Positions 45,474-54,300 of a stretch of DNA of 64,000 bases are shown in pieces. Below the pieces are notes generated by a model. It searched no databases. It was not told the DNA's origin and saw nothing but the letters and a program-made list of their open reading frames with translations. Each line of letters begins with the position of its first letter. Within the stretch, counting starts at the first letter, position 1. Position numbers and translations under genes: made by a program. Source of the stretch: LMUY01 sp964244655 (lineage in GTDB: Bacteria > Pseudomonadota > Alphaproteobacteria > Acetobacterales > Acetobacteraceae); contig CAXTJU010000001.1 of the NCBI GenBank assembly GCA_964244655.1, positions 39,841 through 103,840 of the forward strand, written 5' to 3'.

Positions 45474-45903
45474 CCCATTGCGGCTCGGCGGCAACGTCCA
45501 GCTCCAGGTTCACCACCAGCTCCTCCGGGCCGCTGCGTATGATGACGCAGTGCAGGTCCCGCGTGTCGGACGCGTTGATCTCCTGGTGCGGCAGCCAGGC
45601 TGGCACCTGCAGGAAATCCCCGGGCCCGGCCTTGGCAATCCACTCCAGCCGGTCGCCCCAGCGCATGTGGGCCTCGCCATGGACCACGTAGATGATGCTG
45701 TGCAGCTCGCCATGGTGGTGCGCCCCGGTGGCGGAACCCGGCTTGATGAGGTTGGTGCCGGCCCAAAGCGCTCCGCCCGTGCGCGCGCCGCTGAGCGCCA
45801 CCTCGCGGTTCATGCCCATGGTCACGGGCGTGTCGCCGCTGGTCCCGCCCCGCCGCACCACGCGGATGCCGTGGGTGCGCCAGTCGGGATGGGTCGTCGC
45901 CAT
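45460..45903 (-). CDS. cupin-domain protein
   Basis: 147 residues. The cupin metal-site motif is visible as TGAHHHGELHSIIYVVHGEAHMRWG (residues 56-80, His-x-His with Glu) and the second strand as GDFLQVPAWLPHQEINAS. There is no signal peptide. The substrate is unknown; such small cupins include isomerases and sugar- or ligand-binding proteins. The ATG at 45903 (MATTHPDW) is the most reasonable start, as the longer reading to 46269 crosses the divergent gene at 46027. It is tail-to-tail with tspO. Confidence 0.85.
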   Translation of the reverse strand: MATTHPDWRTHGIRVVRRGGTSGDTPVTMGMNREVALSGARTGGALWAGTNLIKPGSATGAHHHGELHSIIYVVHGEAHMRWGDRLEWIAKAGPGDFLQVPAWLPHQEINASDTRDLHCVIIRSGPEELVVNLELDVAAEPQWVSQD

Positions 45904-46026
45904 GTCGTTGGGCACGGGGAAGCTCCTGGGTTGCTGTCCCGGCAAAATGGGCGGGACTGCCGCGCCCGGCAAGCCGGCAGCAACGCGGGCGGCGCGGCGG
46001 CGTTGGGCACGGGCAGGAGTATTGCG

Positions 46027-46368
46027 ATGAAGTACTTGTTTCCCATCCTCGGGGCGGCGATCGCGCTGGCCGGCGCCGACAAGCTGTTCGGCGACCGCGG
46101 CTACGACGGCATGTTCCGCCATCTCGGCTGGACCCGAGAGGAGATGCAGGCCCTGGCCGCCGCCGAGACGGCTGGCGGCCTGCTGATGGCGTCGCGCGCC
46201 ACCCGGCGGCTCGGCGGGGCCCTGGTGGCGGGCGCGTCCGCCGCCGTGCTGACCAGCGAGCTGCGTCACGATGATAGCGGGCTGGCCGCCTCGCGCGCGC
46301 TGGTGCTGCTCGCGGCGGTGCTGGCCCTGCTCGTGCCGGGCCAGGCGCGGCGCCGAAGGGCGGCATGA
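46027..46368 (+). CDS. DoxX-like small membrane protein
   Basis: 113 residues. Three to four hydrophobic segments and the stretch GYDGMFRHLGWTREEMQALAAAETAGGLL (residues 27-55) resemble the DoxX-like group (FRHLGxxxxxMxxlaaxExxggllL pattern, by recollection). The ATG at 46027 has a weak AGGAGT ribosome site upstream. Its stop overlaps the next start by four bases (ATGA), so it is translated together with the LOV protein. The function is unknown. Confidence 0.75.
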   Translation: MKYLFPILGAAIALAGADKLFGDRGYDGMFRHLGWTREEMQALAAAETAGGLLMASRATRRLGGALVAGASAAVLTSELRHDDSGLAASRALVLLAAVLALLVPGQARRRRAA

Positions 46369-46937
46369 CGGCGAGCGCCATCCGCGAGGCCCTGACCATG
46401 GCCATGATGCACAGCACGGCGCCCATGGTGCTGTCCGATCCGCACCGGCCGGATTGCCCCATGGTGGCGGTGAACCAGGCCTTTGCGGACCTCACCGGCT
46501 ACTCCGCCGAGGAGGCGGTCGGGCGCAACTGCCGCTTCCTGCAAGGCTCCAACACCGATCCGGAATCCGCGCCGCACATCCGCGCCTGCCTCGCGGCCGG
46601 GCAGGGCTGCATCGAATGGATCGTCAACTACCGCCGCGACGGCACGATGTTCTGGAACCTGCTGTTCATCTCGCCCGTGCACGACCTGGATGGTTCGCTG
46701 CTGTTCTTCTTCGGCAACCAGTGCGACATCACGCAGGGCTTTCCGGAATGGCTGCCGGAGGTGAGCTTCGGCCGCGCCCACGTCGTGCCGGCGCTGGAGC
46801 AGGAGTTCCACGCGCTGCTGCATGAGGTTGACCTTGCCGGGCAGGTGCAGGCGCTGGGGCGGGTGATCACGGCGGCACACCGCCTGGCAGAGATTTCCAC
46901 CCAGTTGGCGCCTGGTGCATCGGCGCTGGCGCAGTGA
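46365..46937 (+). CDS. short LOV-domain photoreceptor protein
   Basis: 190 residues. Residues ~18-125 form a PAS/LOV domain with the complete flavin signature: GRNCRFLQG with the photoactive Cys56 next to Asn55, Arg57 and Gln60; Asn88 and Asn98 in NYRRDGTMFWNLL; Gln119 in GNQCDIT. These are the residues that bind FMN and form the light-dependent cysteinyl adduct, so a blue-light sensor is strongly indicated. The remaining ~65 residues are helical (HALLHEVDLAGQVQALGRV) with no kinase, GGDEF or DNA-binding domain, that is, a short LOV protein. It is coupled by ATGA to the DoxX-like membrane gene. Confidence 0.93.
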   Translation: MTASAIREALTMAMMHSTAPMVLSDPHRPDCPMVAVNQAFADLTGYSAEEAVGRNCRFLQGSNTDPESAPHIRACLAAGQGCIEWIVNYRRDGTMFWNLLFISPVHDLDGSLLFFFGNQCDITQGFPEWLPEVSFGRAHVVPALEQEFHALLHEVDLAGQVQALGRVITAAHRLAEISTQLAPGASALAQ

Positions 46938-46968
46938 TACTAGGGTGGCAGTTCCTGAGGAACCACTC

Positions 46969-47565
46969 ATGACCGACGCAAATCATCGACACTCCGATTA
47001 CCCGATCGACAAGCTGTTCCTGGAACGCTGGTCGCCGCGCGCGTTCACCGACGAGCAGATGAGCGAGGCCGATCTGATGACCTTGTTCGAAGCCGCGCGC
47101 TGGGCGCCGTCCTCGTACAACTCGCAGCCTTGGCGCTTCATCTACGGCCGCCGCGGCACGCCGCATTTCGACAGGATGCTGAGCCTGCTGGTCGAGTTCA
47201 ACCAGGGCTGGGCCAAGAGCGCTTCCGTGCTGGTGACGCTGGTGTCGAACTCGACCATGCTGCCCCCCGGCAAGGACACGCCCGTGCCGTCCCACAGCCA
47301 TTCGATGGACGCTGGGTCCGCCTGGGCCAGCTTCGCCTTTCAGGCGACGCTGATGGGATGGCAAGCCCATGGCATGGTCGGCTTCGACAAGGAGCGCGCC
47401 TTCGCCGAGCTGGGCGTGCCCGTGGGATACCGGGTGGAACAGATGATCGCGATCGGCCGGCCCGGCGACAAGACCATGCTGGCCGAGGCGATGGCGGCCC
47501 GCGAGCACCCGAGCGAGCGCATCCCGCTGTCGCAGATCGTGATGGAGGGCAGCTTCAAAGCCTGA
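46969..47565 (+). CDS. nitroreductase family protein
   Basis: 198 residues of the FMN-dependent nitroreductase family. Segments are KLFLERWSPRAFTDEQMSE, LFEAARWAPSSYNSQPWRFIYG (residues 44-65, the FMN phosphate Arg/Ser and the N-SQPW motif), ASFAFQATLMGWQAHGMVGFD and EQMIAIGRPGD. It reduces nitro- or quinone-type compounds with NAD(P)H. The ATG at 46969 (MTDANHRHS) is preferred. It follows the LOV gene by 31 bp; a shared transcript is possible, which would put a flavoenzyme after a flavin photoreceptor. Confidence 0.92.
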   Translation: MTDANHRHSDYPIDKLFLERWSPRAFTDEQMSEADLMTLFEAARWAPSSYNSQPWRFIYGRRGTPHFDRMLSLLVEFNQGWAKSASVLVTLVSNSTMLPPGKDTPVPSHSHSMDAGSAWASFAFQATLMGWQAHGMVGFDKERAFAELGVPVGYRVEQMIAIGRPGDKTMLAEAMAAREHPSERIPLSQIVMEGSFKA

Positions 47566-47566
47566 A

Positions 47567-47592
47567 GCGGGGGCGTGAGGCGGGGGCATGAG
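47567..47592. repeat. 13-bp tandem duplication
   Basis: Two 13-base units (GCGGGGGCGTGAG, then the same with one A for G) lie immediately after the nitroreductase stop, in the 140-bp gap before the RND operon. Confidence 0.55.
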
Positions 47593-47639
47593 CGCGCACC
47601 CGCCAGCCGCTTGACGCGAGCCTGGTTGCCCAAGCCCTG

Positions 47640-47655
47640 CTTCGTGGCTACGAAG
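47640..47655. promoter_or_regulatory. inverted repeat upstream of RND operon
   Basis: CTTCGT and ACGAAG arms around GGCT lie 50 bp before the RND start. A TTGACG at 47611 may be a -35 element, but no convincing -10 was found. It is a possible operator; no local regulator gene is seen. Confidence 0.3.
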
Positions 47656-47705
47656 GCGAACAGGTAGAGACACCGCTGGTGGACCATGAGGGATAAGACA
47701 GCTCG

Positions 47706-50700
47706 ATGAACGCCATCGTCCTGATCGCGCTCAAGCGGCGGCTGACCTTTGTAGTGCTGGCGATTGTCATCTTGATCTTCGGCGGGCAGGCAGCCTGGAA
47801 GACGCCGACCGACATCTTCCCCGCCATCGACATCCCCGTCGTCGCCGTCGTCTGGACCTACAACGGCTTGACGCCGCAAGACATGTCCGGCCGGGTCGTT
47901 TATTATTTCGAGCGCACGCTGACCACGACGGTCAGCAACATCGAGCACATCGAGAGCCAGTCGCTCTACGGCCGCGGCGTCATCAAGATCTTCTTCCAGC
48001 CGAACACCAACGTCTCGGCCGCCCAGGCGCAGATCGCCGCCAGCGCGCAAACGGTGCTCAAGCAGATGCCGCCAGGCATCACGCCGCCGCAGATCCTGGT
48101 GTACAACGCCTCCAGCGTGCCGGTGCTGGACCTGCAGGTCTCGGGCACCAACCAGACCGTGCAGCAGCTTTACGACCTGGCCTCGAACTTCATCCGCCCG
48201 ACGTTGATCAGCGTGCCCGGCGTGGCCATTCCCACGCCCTACGGCGGCACTTCCCGCGTGGTGGAGGTCGATCTCAACCAGCGCGGGCTGCTGGAGCACG
48301 GGCTGTCGGCGGAGGACGTGTCCAAGGCGCTCGCCCGGCAGAACCTGGTGCTGCCAGCCGGCGACGAGAAGATCGGCAAGCTCGACTACCTCGTCTCCAC
48401 CAACGCCTCGCCGGTCAACCTCGACACGTTCAACAACCTGCCGATCAAGCAGGTCGGCAACGCGATCGTCTATATGCGCGACGTGGCCTATGTGCACCGC
48501 GGCGGGCCGCCGCAGACCAACATGGTCCTCGTGCACGGGCAGCAGAGCGTGCTGATGCAGGTGCTGAAGACCGGCAACGCCTCCACGCTCGCGGTCGTGG
48601 AAGGCGTCAAGAAGATGCTGCCGGGCATCGAGAAGACCTTGCCCCCCGGCATCAAGATCACCCCGCTGAACGACGCCTCCACCTTCGTGCGCGACTCGGT
48701 CGAGGACGTGGTGCGCGAGATGGCCATCGCCGCGGTGCTGACCGGGGCGATGGTGCTGCTGTTCCTCGGCTCCTGGCGCTCGACGCTCATCGTGGCGACC
48801 TCCATCCCGCTCTGCATCCTCACCTCAATCCTGGTGCTGTCCTGGCTCGGCGAGACCATCAACGTGATGACGCTGGGCGGCCTGGCGCTCGCCGTCGGCA
48901 TCCTGGTGGACGACGCCACCGTGATGATCGAGAACATCTCGTCCCACCTTGAGCATGGCCAAGAGCTTGAGGAGGCGATCATCGATGCGGCCAACGAGAT
49001 CGTCGTGCCGACCTTCGTCTCCACCCTGTGCATCTGCATCGTCTGGCTGCCGCTGTTCACACTCAGCGGGATCGGCGGCTACCTGTTCAAGCCGCTGGCG
49101 ATGGCAATCGTGTTCGCCATGATCACTTCGTTCATCCTGTCCCGCACCCTGGTGCCGACCATGGCCATCTGGTTGCTGGCCGGCCAGGCAAAGGCCGGGC
49201 ATGGTGAAGCCAAGGGCGGCGGTCCGTTCACGCGGTTCCAGCGCGGCTTCGAGCACCGGTTCGAGCGGTTCAGGAGCGGCTACCGCGACCTGCTGACGGA
49301 CGTGATGGGCCGCACCGGCAGCTTCATCGGCGTCTTCCTCGCCCTCTCGCTCGCCTCGCTGCTGCTGATCCCGTTCCTGGGGCGCAACTTCTTTCCCGAG
49401 ATACGCTCGGGCGAGATGGACCTGCACATGCGCGCCCAGATCGGCACCCGCATCGAGGATGCCGGCAAGCTGTCGGTGCTGGTGAACCAGGAAATTCGCA
49501 GGGCGCTGCCCGGCAAGGTCGCCGGCATCGTGGCCAATTGCGGCCTGCCGGTCAGCGGCATCAACGAGGTGTACAGCGCCAGCGGCACCATCGGGCCATC
49601 GGACTGCGACTTGACGATCAGCCTGACGGACGAGTCCTCGCCGGTACAGGAATACCGTCAAACCCTGCGGCCCAAGCTCGCGGCGGCGTTCCCCGGCACG
49701 GCCTTCAGCTTCCTGCCCGGCGACATCACGGCGAAGATCCTCGACTTCGGCCTGCCGTCGCCCATCGACATCCAGGTGATCGGCCGCGACCAGCGGGCGA
49801 ACTTCGACTATGCCAAGGAGGTGCTGGCCCGCATCGCCAAGATACCCGGCATCGCCGACGCCAACATCCTGCAAGCCCTGGACGCGCCGACCCTGCGGGT
49901 GACCTCATCGCGCTCCTTCGCCAGCGGGACCGGGATCTCCGAGGCCGACATCGCGGGCAACGCGCTCGCCACCCTGTCCGGCAGCGGCCAGACCGCGCCG
50001 ACCTACTGGCTCGACACCACCAACGGCGTCTCCTACCTGGTCAACATGCAAACGCCGCAGCCCCAGCTCGACAGCATGAATGCGCTGGAAACGCTGCCGA
50101 TCGACGCCGGGGACGGCAACCCATCCGGCCAGGGCATGCAGTTGCTGGGAGGACTGAGCCAAATCAGCCAAACCGGCATGCCGCTCGTGGTCTCGCATTA
50201 CAGCATCACCCCCACCATCGACATCTATGCCAGCGTGCAGCAGCGCGACCTGGGCGCCGTGAACGATGCGGTGCAGCAGGTTCTGCACGACACGGAGAAG
50301 GACGTTCCCAAGAGCGCCCACGTGGCGACCCGGGGCCAGGCGGTGACGATGGCGACCGCCTACAGCCAATTGGTCGGCGGCCTGCTGTTCGCCGTGGTGC
50401 TGGTGTACTTGGTCATCGTCGTGAACTTCCAGTCCTGGGTCGATCCGTTCATCATCATCACGGCCTTGCCGGGCGCGCTGGCCGGCATCGCCTGGTCGCT
50501 GTTCATCACCAACACGACCCTCTCGGTCCCGGCGCTGACGGGGGCGATCATGTGCATGGGGACGGCGACGGCAAACTCCATCCTGGTGGTGAGCTTCGCG
50601 CGGGAGCGGCTGGCCGAGCACGGCGACGCGGCGCGGGCCGCCATCGAGGCCGGCTACGGCCGCGTACGCCCGGTGCTGATGACGGCGCTGGCGATGATCA

Positions 50701-50870
50701 TCGGCATGTTGCCGATGGCGCTCAGCAACACGCAGAACGCCCCGCTCGGCCGCGCGGTGATGGGCGGGCTCGCGGTCGCCACCGTCTCCACCCTGCTGTT
50801 CGTGCCGGCGGTGTTCGCGCTGGTGCACGGCCGGCTGCTCCACAGCAAGCCCAAAGAGGCCACAGCATGA
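47706..50870 (+). CDS. RND efflux permease, HAE1 family, lacking the helix-10 lysine
   Basis: 1054 residues with two repeats of membrane helices and large periplasmic loops. The Asp pair of the proton relay is in GILVDDATVMIENISSHLEHG. Helix 10 reads MCMGTATANSILVVSFARER, where the AcrB lysine (Lys940) position is occupied by Ala. The N terminus is MNAIVLIALKRRLTFVVLAI, distinct from the first RND pump. It therefore belongs to a different HAE1 branch and may couple protons differently. It is the first gene of the RND-adaptor-channel operon and overlaps the adaptor start by four bases. Confidence 0.93.
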   Translation: MNAIVLIALKRRLTFVVLAIVILIFGGQAAWKTPTDIFPAIDIPVVAVVWTYNGLTPQDMSGRVVYYFERTLTTTVSNIEHIESQSLYGRGVIKIFFQPNTNVSAAQAQIAASAQTVLKQMPPGITPPQILVYNASSVPVLDLQVSGTNQTVQQLYDLASNFIRPTLISVPGVAIPTPYGGTSRVVEVDLNQRGLLEHGLSAEDVSKALARQNLVLPAGDEKIGKLDYLVSTNASPVNLDTFNNLPIKQVGNAIVYMRDVAYVHRGGPPQTNMVLVHGQQSVLMQVLKTGNASTLAVVEGVKKMLPGIEKTLPPGIKITPLNDASTFVRDSVEDVVREMAIAAVLTGAMVLLFLGSWRSTLIVATSIPLCILTSILVLSWLGETINVMTLGGLALAVGILVDDATVMIENISSHLEHGQELEEAIIDAANEIVVPTFVSTLCICIVWLPLFTLSGIGGYLFKPLAMAIVFAMITSFILSRTLVPTMAIWLLAGQAKAGHGEAKGGGPFTRFQRGFEHRFERFRSGYRDLLTDVMGRTGSFIGVFLALSLASLLLIPFLGRNFFPEIRSGEMDLHMRAQIGTRIEDAGKLSVLVNQEIRRALPGKVAGIVANCGLPVSGINEVYSASGTIGPSDCDLTISLTDESSPVQEYRQTLRPKLAAAFPGTAFSFLPGDITAKILDFGLPSPIDIQVIGRDQRANFDYAKEVLARIAKIPGIADANILQALDAPTLRVTSSRSFASGTGISEADIAGNALATLSGSGQTAPTYWLDTTNGVSYLVNMQTPQPQLDSMNALETLPIDAGDGNPSGQGMQLLGGLSQISQTGMPLVVSHYSITPTIDIYASVQQRDLGAVNDAVQQVLHDTEKDVPKSAHVATRGQAVTMATAYSQLVGGLLFAVVLVYLVIVVNFQSWVDPFIIITALPGALAGIAWSLFITNTTLSVPALTGAIMCMGTATANSILVVSFARERLAEHGDAARAAIEAGYGRVRPVLMTALAMIIGMLPMALSNTQNAPLGRAVMGGLAVATVSTLLFVPAVFALVHGRLLHSKPKEATA

Positions 50871-52126
50871 TGGACCAGGCGGAACTGCCGAAGGCCGGCC
50901 GCGGAGCGCGGGGCAGCGTGCAAAAGCGGCGGGGCCGGGGCTGGCTGCTGGCCGGGGTGGCGCTCTTGGCAGCCGGCGGGGTCGCCGCCTGGGGCATCAT
51001 CGGGCGGGCGAACACGGTGTCCGCACTGACGGAGCGGGCCGACGACGAGTCCGTTCCGAAGGTGACGCTGGTGTCGCCCCAGCATGGGCCGAGCATCCGC
51101 AGCGTCACGTTGCCGGGCCAGACCCAGGCCTGGTACCAGGCGCCGATCTTCGCCCAGGTCACCGGCTACGTGCAGGCCTGGTACAAGGATTACGGCGCCG
51201 ACGTTCACAAGGGCGAGCTGCTGGCCACCATCGCGACCCCGAACCTGGACCAGGAGCTCGAGCAGGCGCGGGCACAGCTGCAGGTCGTGAAAGGCAAGTA
51301 CGCCCTGGCCCAGGTGACGGCGGCGCGGTGGCAGAAGCTGGCCGGCACGCAAGCCGTCTCGCAACAGACCGTGGACGTGAACAACGCCGATGCCAGGGCC
51401 GCGCAGGCCGAGGTGCAGGCCGCGCAGTTCAACGTCGGGCGGTTCGAGTCGCAGGAAGCGTTCAAGCAGGTCGTGGCGCCGTTCGATGGCGTGGTCACGT
51501 CCCGCAACACGGACACCGGCAACTTCGTCAACGCTGCCGGCGGCAACGCGGGGCAGCAAGGCGGCACCCAGGAGCTGTTCTCGGTGGCTGACGTGCACGA
51601 AATCCGGGTCTTCGTGTCCGTGCCGCAGGATTACGCGGGATACATCAAGCCGGGCCTCACAGCCTCGATGACCATGCCGCAGTTTCCCGACCGCACCTTC
51701 AAGGTCGATGTCACGACGACCGCCAAGTCGTTCAACTCGGCTTCTCGCACCGTGGTGACGGAGCTCACGCTGCCGAACCCCAAGGAGGAGATCTGGCCCG
51801 GCGCCTACGCCGATGTGCGATTTGAGATTCCGACTGACCCAAACATCCTCATCATTCCCGAGCAGGCGTTGCTGTTCCGCGCGCAAGGGCTGCAAGTAGC
51901 GCTCGTCCAGGATGGGAAAGTGCACCTGCAGAACATCAAGCTTGGCCTGAATCTCGGGGAAACCGTGCAGGTCATGCGGGGATTGAAGCTGACCGACCAG
52001 CTGATCGCCAACCCATCTGATGGCCTGCTCGAAGGCCAAGCGGTCGATGTGGTCCATGCGCCGCCGCAGAACTCCGACAACGAGCCTAAGACCGATGCCA
52101 GCAACCCGGGCAACGCTGCCAAGTGA
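50867..52126 (+). CDS. RND efflux periplasmic adaptor (membrane-fusion) protein
   Basis: 419 residues. A single N-terminal membrane anchor (GWLLAGVALLAAGGVAAWGII) follows an Arg/Lys-rich tail. The lipoyl halves are in APIFAQVTGYVQAWYKDYGADVHKGELL (residues 90-118) and APFDGVVTSRNTDTGNFV, with a helical hairpin between, then a beta-barrel. A Gly/Gln-rich insert (AAGGNAGQQGGTQE) is unusual. It links the preceding permease to the following outer-membrane channel. Both ends overlap the neighbouring genes by four bases, which fixes a three-gene operon. Confidence 0.92.
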   Translation: MMDQAELPKAGRGARGSVQKRRGRGWLLAGVALLAAGGVAAWGIIGRANTVSALTERADDESVPKVTLVSPQHGPSIRSVTLPGQTQAWYQAPIFAQVTGYVQAWYKDYGADVHKGELLATIATPNLDQELEQARAQLQVVKGKYALAQVTAARWQKLAGTQAVSQQTVDVNNADARAAQAEVQAAQFNVGRFESQEAFKQVVAPFDGVVTSRNTDTGNFVNAAGGNAGQQGGTQELFSVADVHEIRVFVSVPQDYAGYIKPGLTASMTMPQFPDRTFKVDVTTTAKSFNSASRTVVTELTLPNPKEEIWPGAYADVRFEIPTDPNILIIPEQALLFRAQGLQVALVQDGKVHLQNIKLGLNLGETVQVMRGLKLTDQLIANPSDGLLEGQAVDVVHAPPQNSDNEPKTDASNPGNAAK

Positions 52127-53586
52127 GACTGGGTGCCCGGCTGACCGCCGCACTCTTGGCGGGATCGCTCGCGTCATGTGACCTCGCGCCGTTGTACAAA
52201 CCTCCGAGTTACGTGCTCCCGGCCTCATACAAGGGCGCTGGGCCGTGGCAAATCGCCCACCCGCAGGACAAGATCGCGCGCGGCGCATGGTGGAAGGCGT
52301 ATGGCAGCCCCACGCTCGACCGGCTGGAGGCCAGGATACCGGATAATCCGGATTTGCTCGCCGAACGGGAAGCCTTCACGCAGGCGCGCGAGCTGGAGGC
52401 TGAAGCGGCGTCGGGCCTCTATCCCCAAGTCAGCGTGGGCGGGTTCGCATCGCAGAACAAGCAGTCGCCATACCGGCTGTTCCGCTCGCCCACGAGCGCG
52501 GCCCCCTTCGTTGAACCCTCAGTCCAGGTCGATGCCCAGGCAAACTGGGAGATCGACCTTTGGGACCGGATCGGCAACGAGGCCAAGGCGCGCAAGCGGC
52601 TGGCGCAGGCGGAGGCGGCCAATGTGGCCTTCGTTGAGCTCAGCCTGCAGGCAGAGCTGGCCAGCGTATACATCACCTTGCGCGGCCTGGATCAGCAAGG
52701 TGAAGTGTTCAAGCAGTCGGCCGCCACTTATCAAACGGCCCTGACCATCACGCAGATGCGTTTGGCCGGCAAGATCGGCAACGCGCTGGACGTGGCACGC
52801 GCACAGACGCAGCTAAGCACTGTTCAGGCGCTGTATCAGGACAACCTGGCGCAGCGCGCCCTCGCGCAGCATGCCATCGCCGATCTCGTGGGCGAGTCCG
52901 CGAGCACGTTCAGCCTGCCGCCACAGCAGGACACGCCGCTCGTCATGCCGCAAATTCCATCCGGCGTGCCGTCGGACCTGCTGCAAAGACGGCCTGACAT
53001 CGCCGCCGCCGAACGCGCCATGGCCGCCGCCAACGCGGAGATCGGCGTGTCGCGCGCGGCGTTCTACCCCAACATCTCGCTTAGCGGGCTCGCCGGCACC
53101 GAAGATTCGGGGTTCAACCTGATCAGCCTGCCGAACGCCGTGTGGTCGATCGGGTCGCAGATCGCCCTGCCGCTGTTCGAGGGCGGGCTGCGCAAGGCGG
53201 AGCTGGACTTCGCCAAGTCCAGCTACGCGCAGACCCGCGACCGCTACCGGGCGACCGTGCTGTCGGCCTTCCAGCAAGTGGAGGACCAGCTTTCGCTGAA
53301 TGACCTGCTCGGCAAGGAAGGCGCGCTGGACAAGCAGGCAGCCGAAGCTTCAGGCAAGGCGCAGGCACTCTCATTGCAGCTCTACACGGCCGGGGTGGGC
53401 AACTACGTCGATGTGGTGGTCGCCCAAATCGCTCAGTTGCAGGCCCAAACGACCCAGATCGGGTTGGGCTCCCGTTACCAGCAAGTCTCCGTCAACCTGG
53501 TGCGCGCGTTGGGCGGCGGCTGGTCCACGGAACAGCTGCCAAGCGAGCGGCAAATCCGGCCTTTCGATCCGCTCATCCCAGGCTGA
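52123..53586 (+). CDS. outer-membrane efflux lipoprotein, NodT family
   Basis: 487 residues. The N terminus is a lipoprotein signal with lipobox LASC (LLAGSLASCDLAPLYKPP). Two TolC-like repeats follow, with the family segments WEIDLWDRIGNEAKARKRLA, GVPSDLLQRRPDIAAAERAM, ANAEIGVSRAAFYPNISLSG and QVEDQLSLNDLL. It forms the trimeric outer-membrane channel that completes the pump. The GTG at 52123 overlaps the adaptor stop by four bases. It may also serve the channel-less RND unit at 33-37 kb; that is an inference. Confidence 0.93.
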   Translation: MRLGARLTAALLAGSLASCDLAPLYKPPSYVLPASYKGAGPWQIAHPQDKIARGAWWKAYGSPTLDRLEARIPDNPDLLAEREAFTQARELEAEAASGLYPQVSVGGFASQNKQSPYRLFRSPTSAAPFVEPSVQVDAQANWEIDLWDRIGNEAKARKRLAQAEAANVAFVELSLQAELASVYITLRGLDQQGEVFKQSAATYQTALTITQMRLAGKIGNALDVARAQTQLSTVQALYQDNLAQRALAQHAIADLVGESASTFSLPPQQDTPLVMPQIPSGVPSDLLQRRPDIAAAERAMAAANAEIGVSRAAFYPNISLSGLAGTEDSGFNLISLPNAVWSIGSQIALPLFEGGLRKAELDFAKSSYAQTRDRYRATVLSAFQQVEDQLSLNDLLGKEGALDKQAAEASGKAQALSLQLYTAGVGNYVDVVVAQIAQLQAQTTQIGLGSRYQQVSVNLVRALGGGWSTEQLPSERQIRPFDPLIPG

Positions 53587-53601
53587 GCCCTCACGGATCG
53601 A

Positions 53602-54015
53602 TCAGTGCACGTGCTGCAAGCCGTGCATCGCGCCAGGGTAGGTCGATTGGAACAAAGCTTCTTCCATTGCGAACTCAACCGCTTCGAGCAACCGCCCCGC
53701 ACTGAAAGGCCGCTGCATGAAATGCTCATGACGATTCAGGCGGCGAAGCGGAAAGGTCAGCATCGACGTAAAGATCACCGCGCGCCCGGAAGTTGCTTCG
53801 CGCCATTGCGTGATCAAGCTGCTGCCATCCAACGCATCCAGCAAGTCCAGATCGACCAGCAACAGGTCAAAGTCGGCAGTGTCCTGTAGCAATTTGATGG
53901 CGTCCTCGCAGCGGCAAACGCTTGTTACTGTGTAGCCGCTTCGCGAGAGGACTTCTGTCATGACCCATTGAGTCAGGACATCGTCGTCAACGAAGAGAAT
54001 GGATGGATAGCACAT
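53602..54015 (-). CDS. orphan single-domain response regulator (receiver only)
   Basis: 137 residues, receiver domain only: the acidic pocket FVDDD (Asp10-12), the phospho-acceptor Asp55 in LLLVDLDLLD, and Thr83/Ser84 in IFTSM. The conserved Lys is Arg102 here (MQRPFSAGRLL), a non-canonical choice that can reduce phosphorylation-dependent switching. The last ~25 residues carry no output domain. No histidine kinase gene lies in the window. It is tail-to-tail with the efflux channel gene, with a 15-bp gap. Confidence 0.9.
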   Translation of the reverse strand: MCYPSILFVDDDVLTQWVMTEVLSRSGYTVTSVCRCEDAIKLLQDTADFDLLLVDLDLLDALDGSSLITQWREATSGRAVIFTSMLTFPLRRLNRHEHFMQRPFSAGRLLEAVEFAMEEALFQSTYPGAMHGLQHVH

Positions 54016-54300
54016 GCATCTAACCCCCTGTCGTAAGCCTTACTTGAGACCTTTGACATGGATGCAGAGGAACGAGGGGTTAACGCACTTATCGCGTCAG
54101 CGCATGGCAAGTCGTCTCCAAATTGAACTATTGCCCTGTTGGCGACCATCGATGCAGCAAAGTCGTGACTGCCCTGCTTAATGATGCGCCGCAGCTACGC
54201 GGTGCTCAGGCGCACCCACGGGCAAAGCGCTCGGCGAATGGCACTGCCGGGTCCTTGGCAGCAGGGCTGGCAACTTGACCGAGGCTGCGCTTCAAAACGG
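54016..54300. other. 285-bp intergenic region
   Basis: No credible gene was found between the receiver-protein gene and the Wzt-type ATPase gene, both on the minus strand. The DNA is less GC-rich than average near 54020-54180, where the receiver gene's promoter would lie. No clear hairpin or repeat was noted. Confidence 0.4.
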
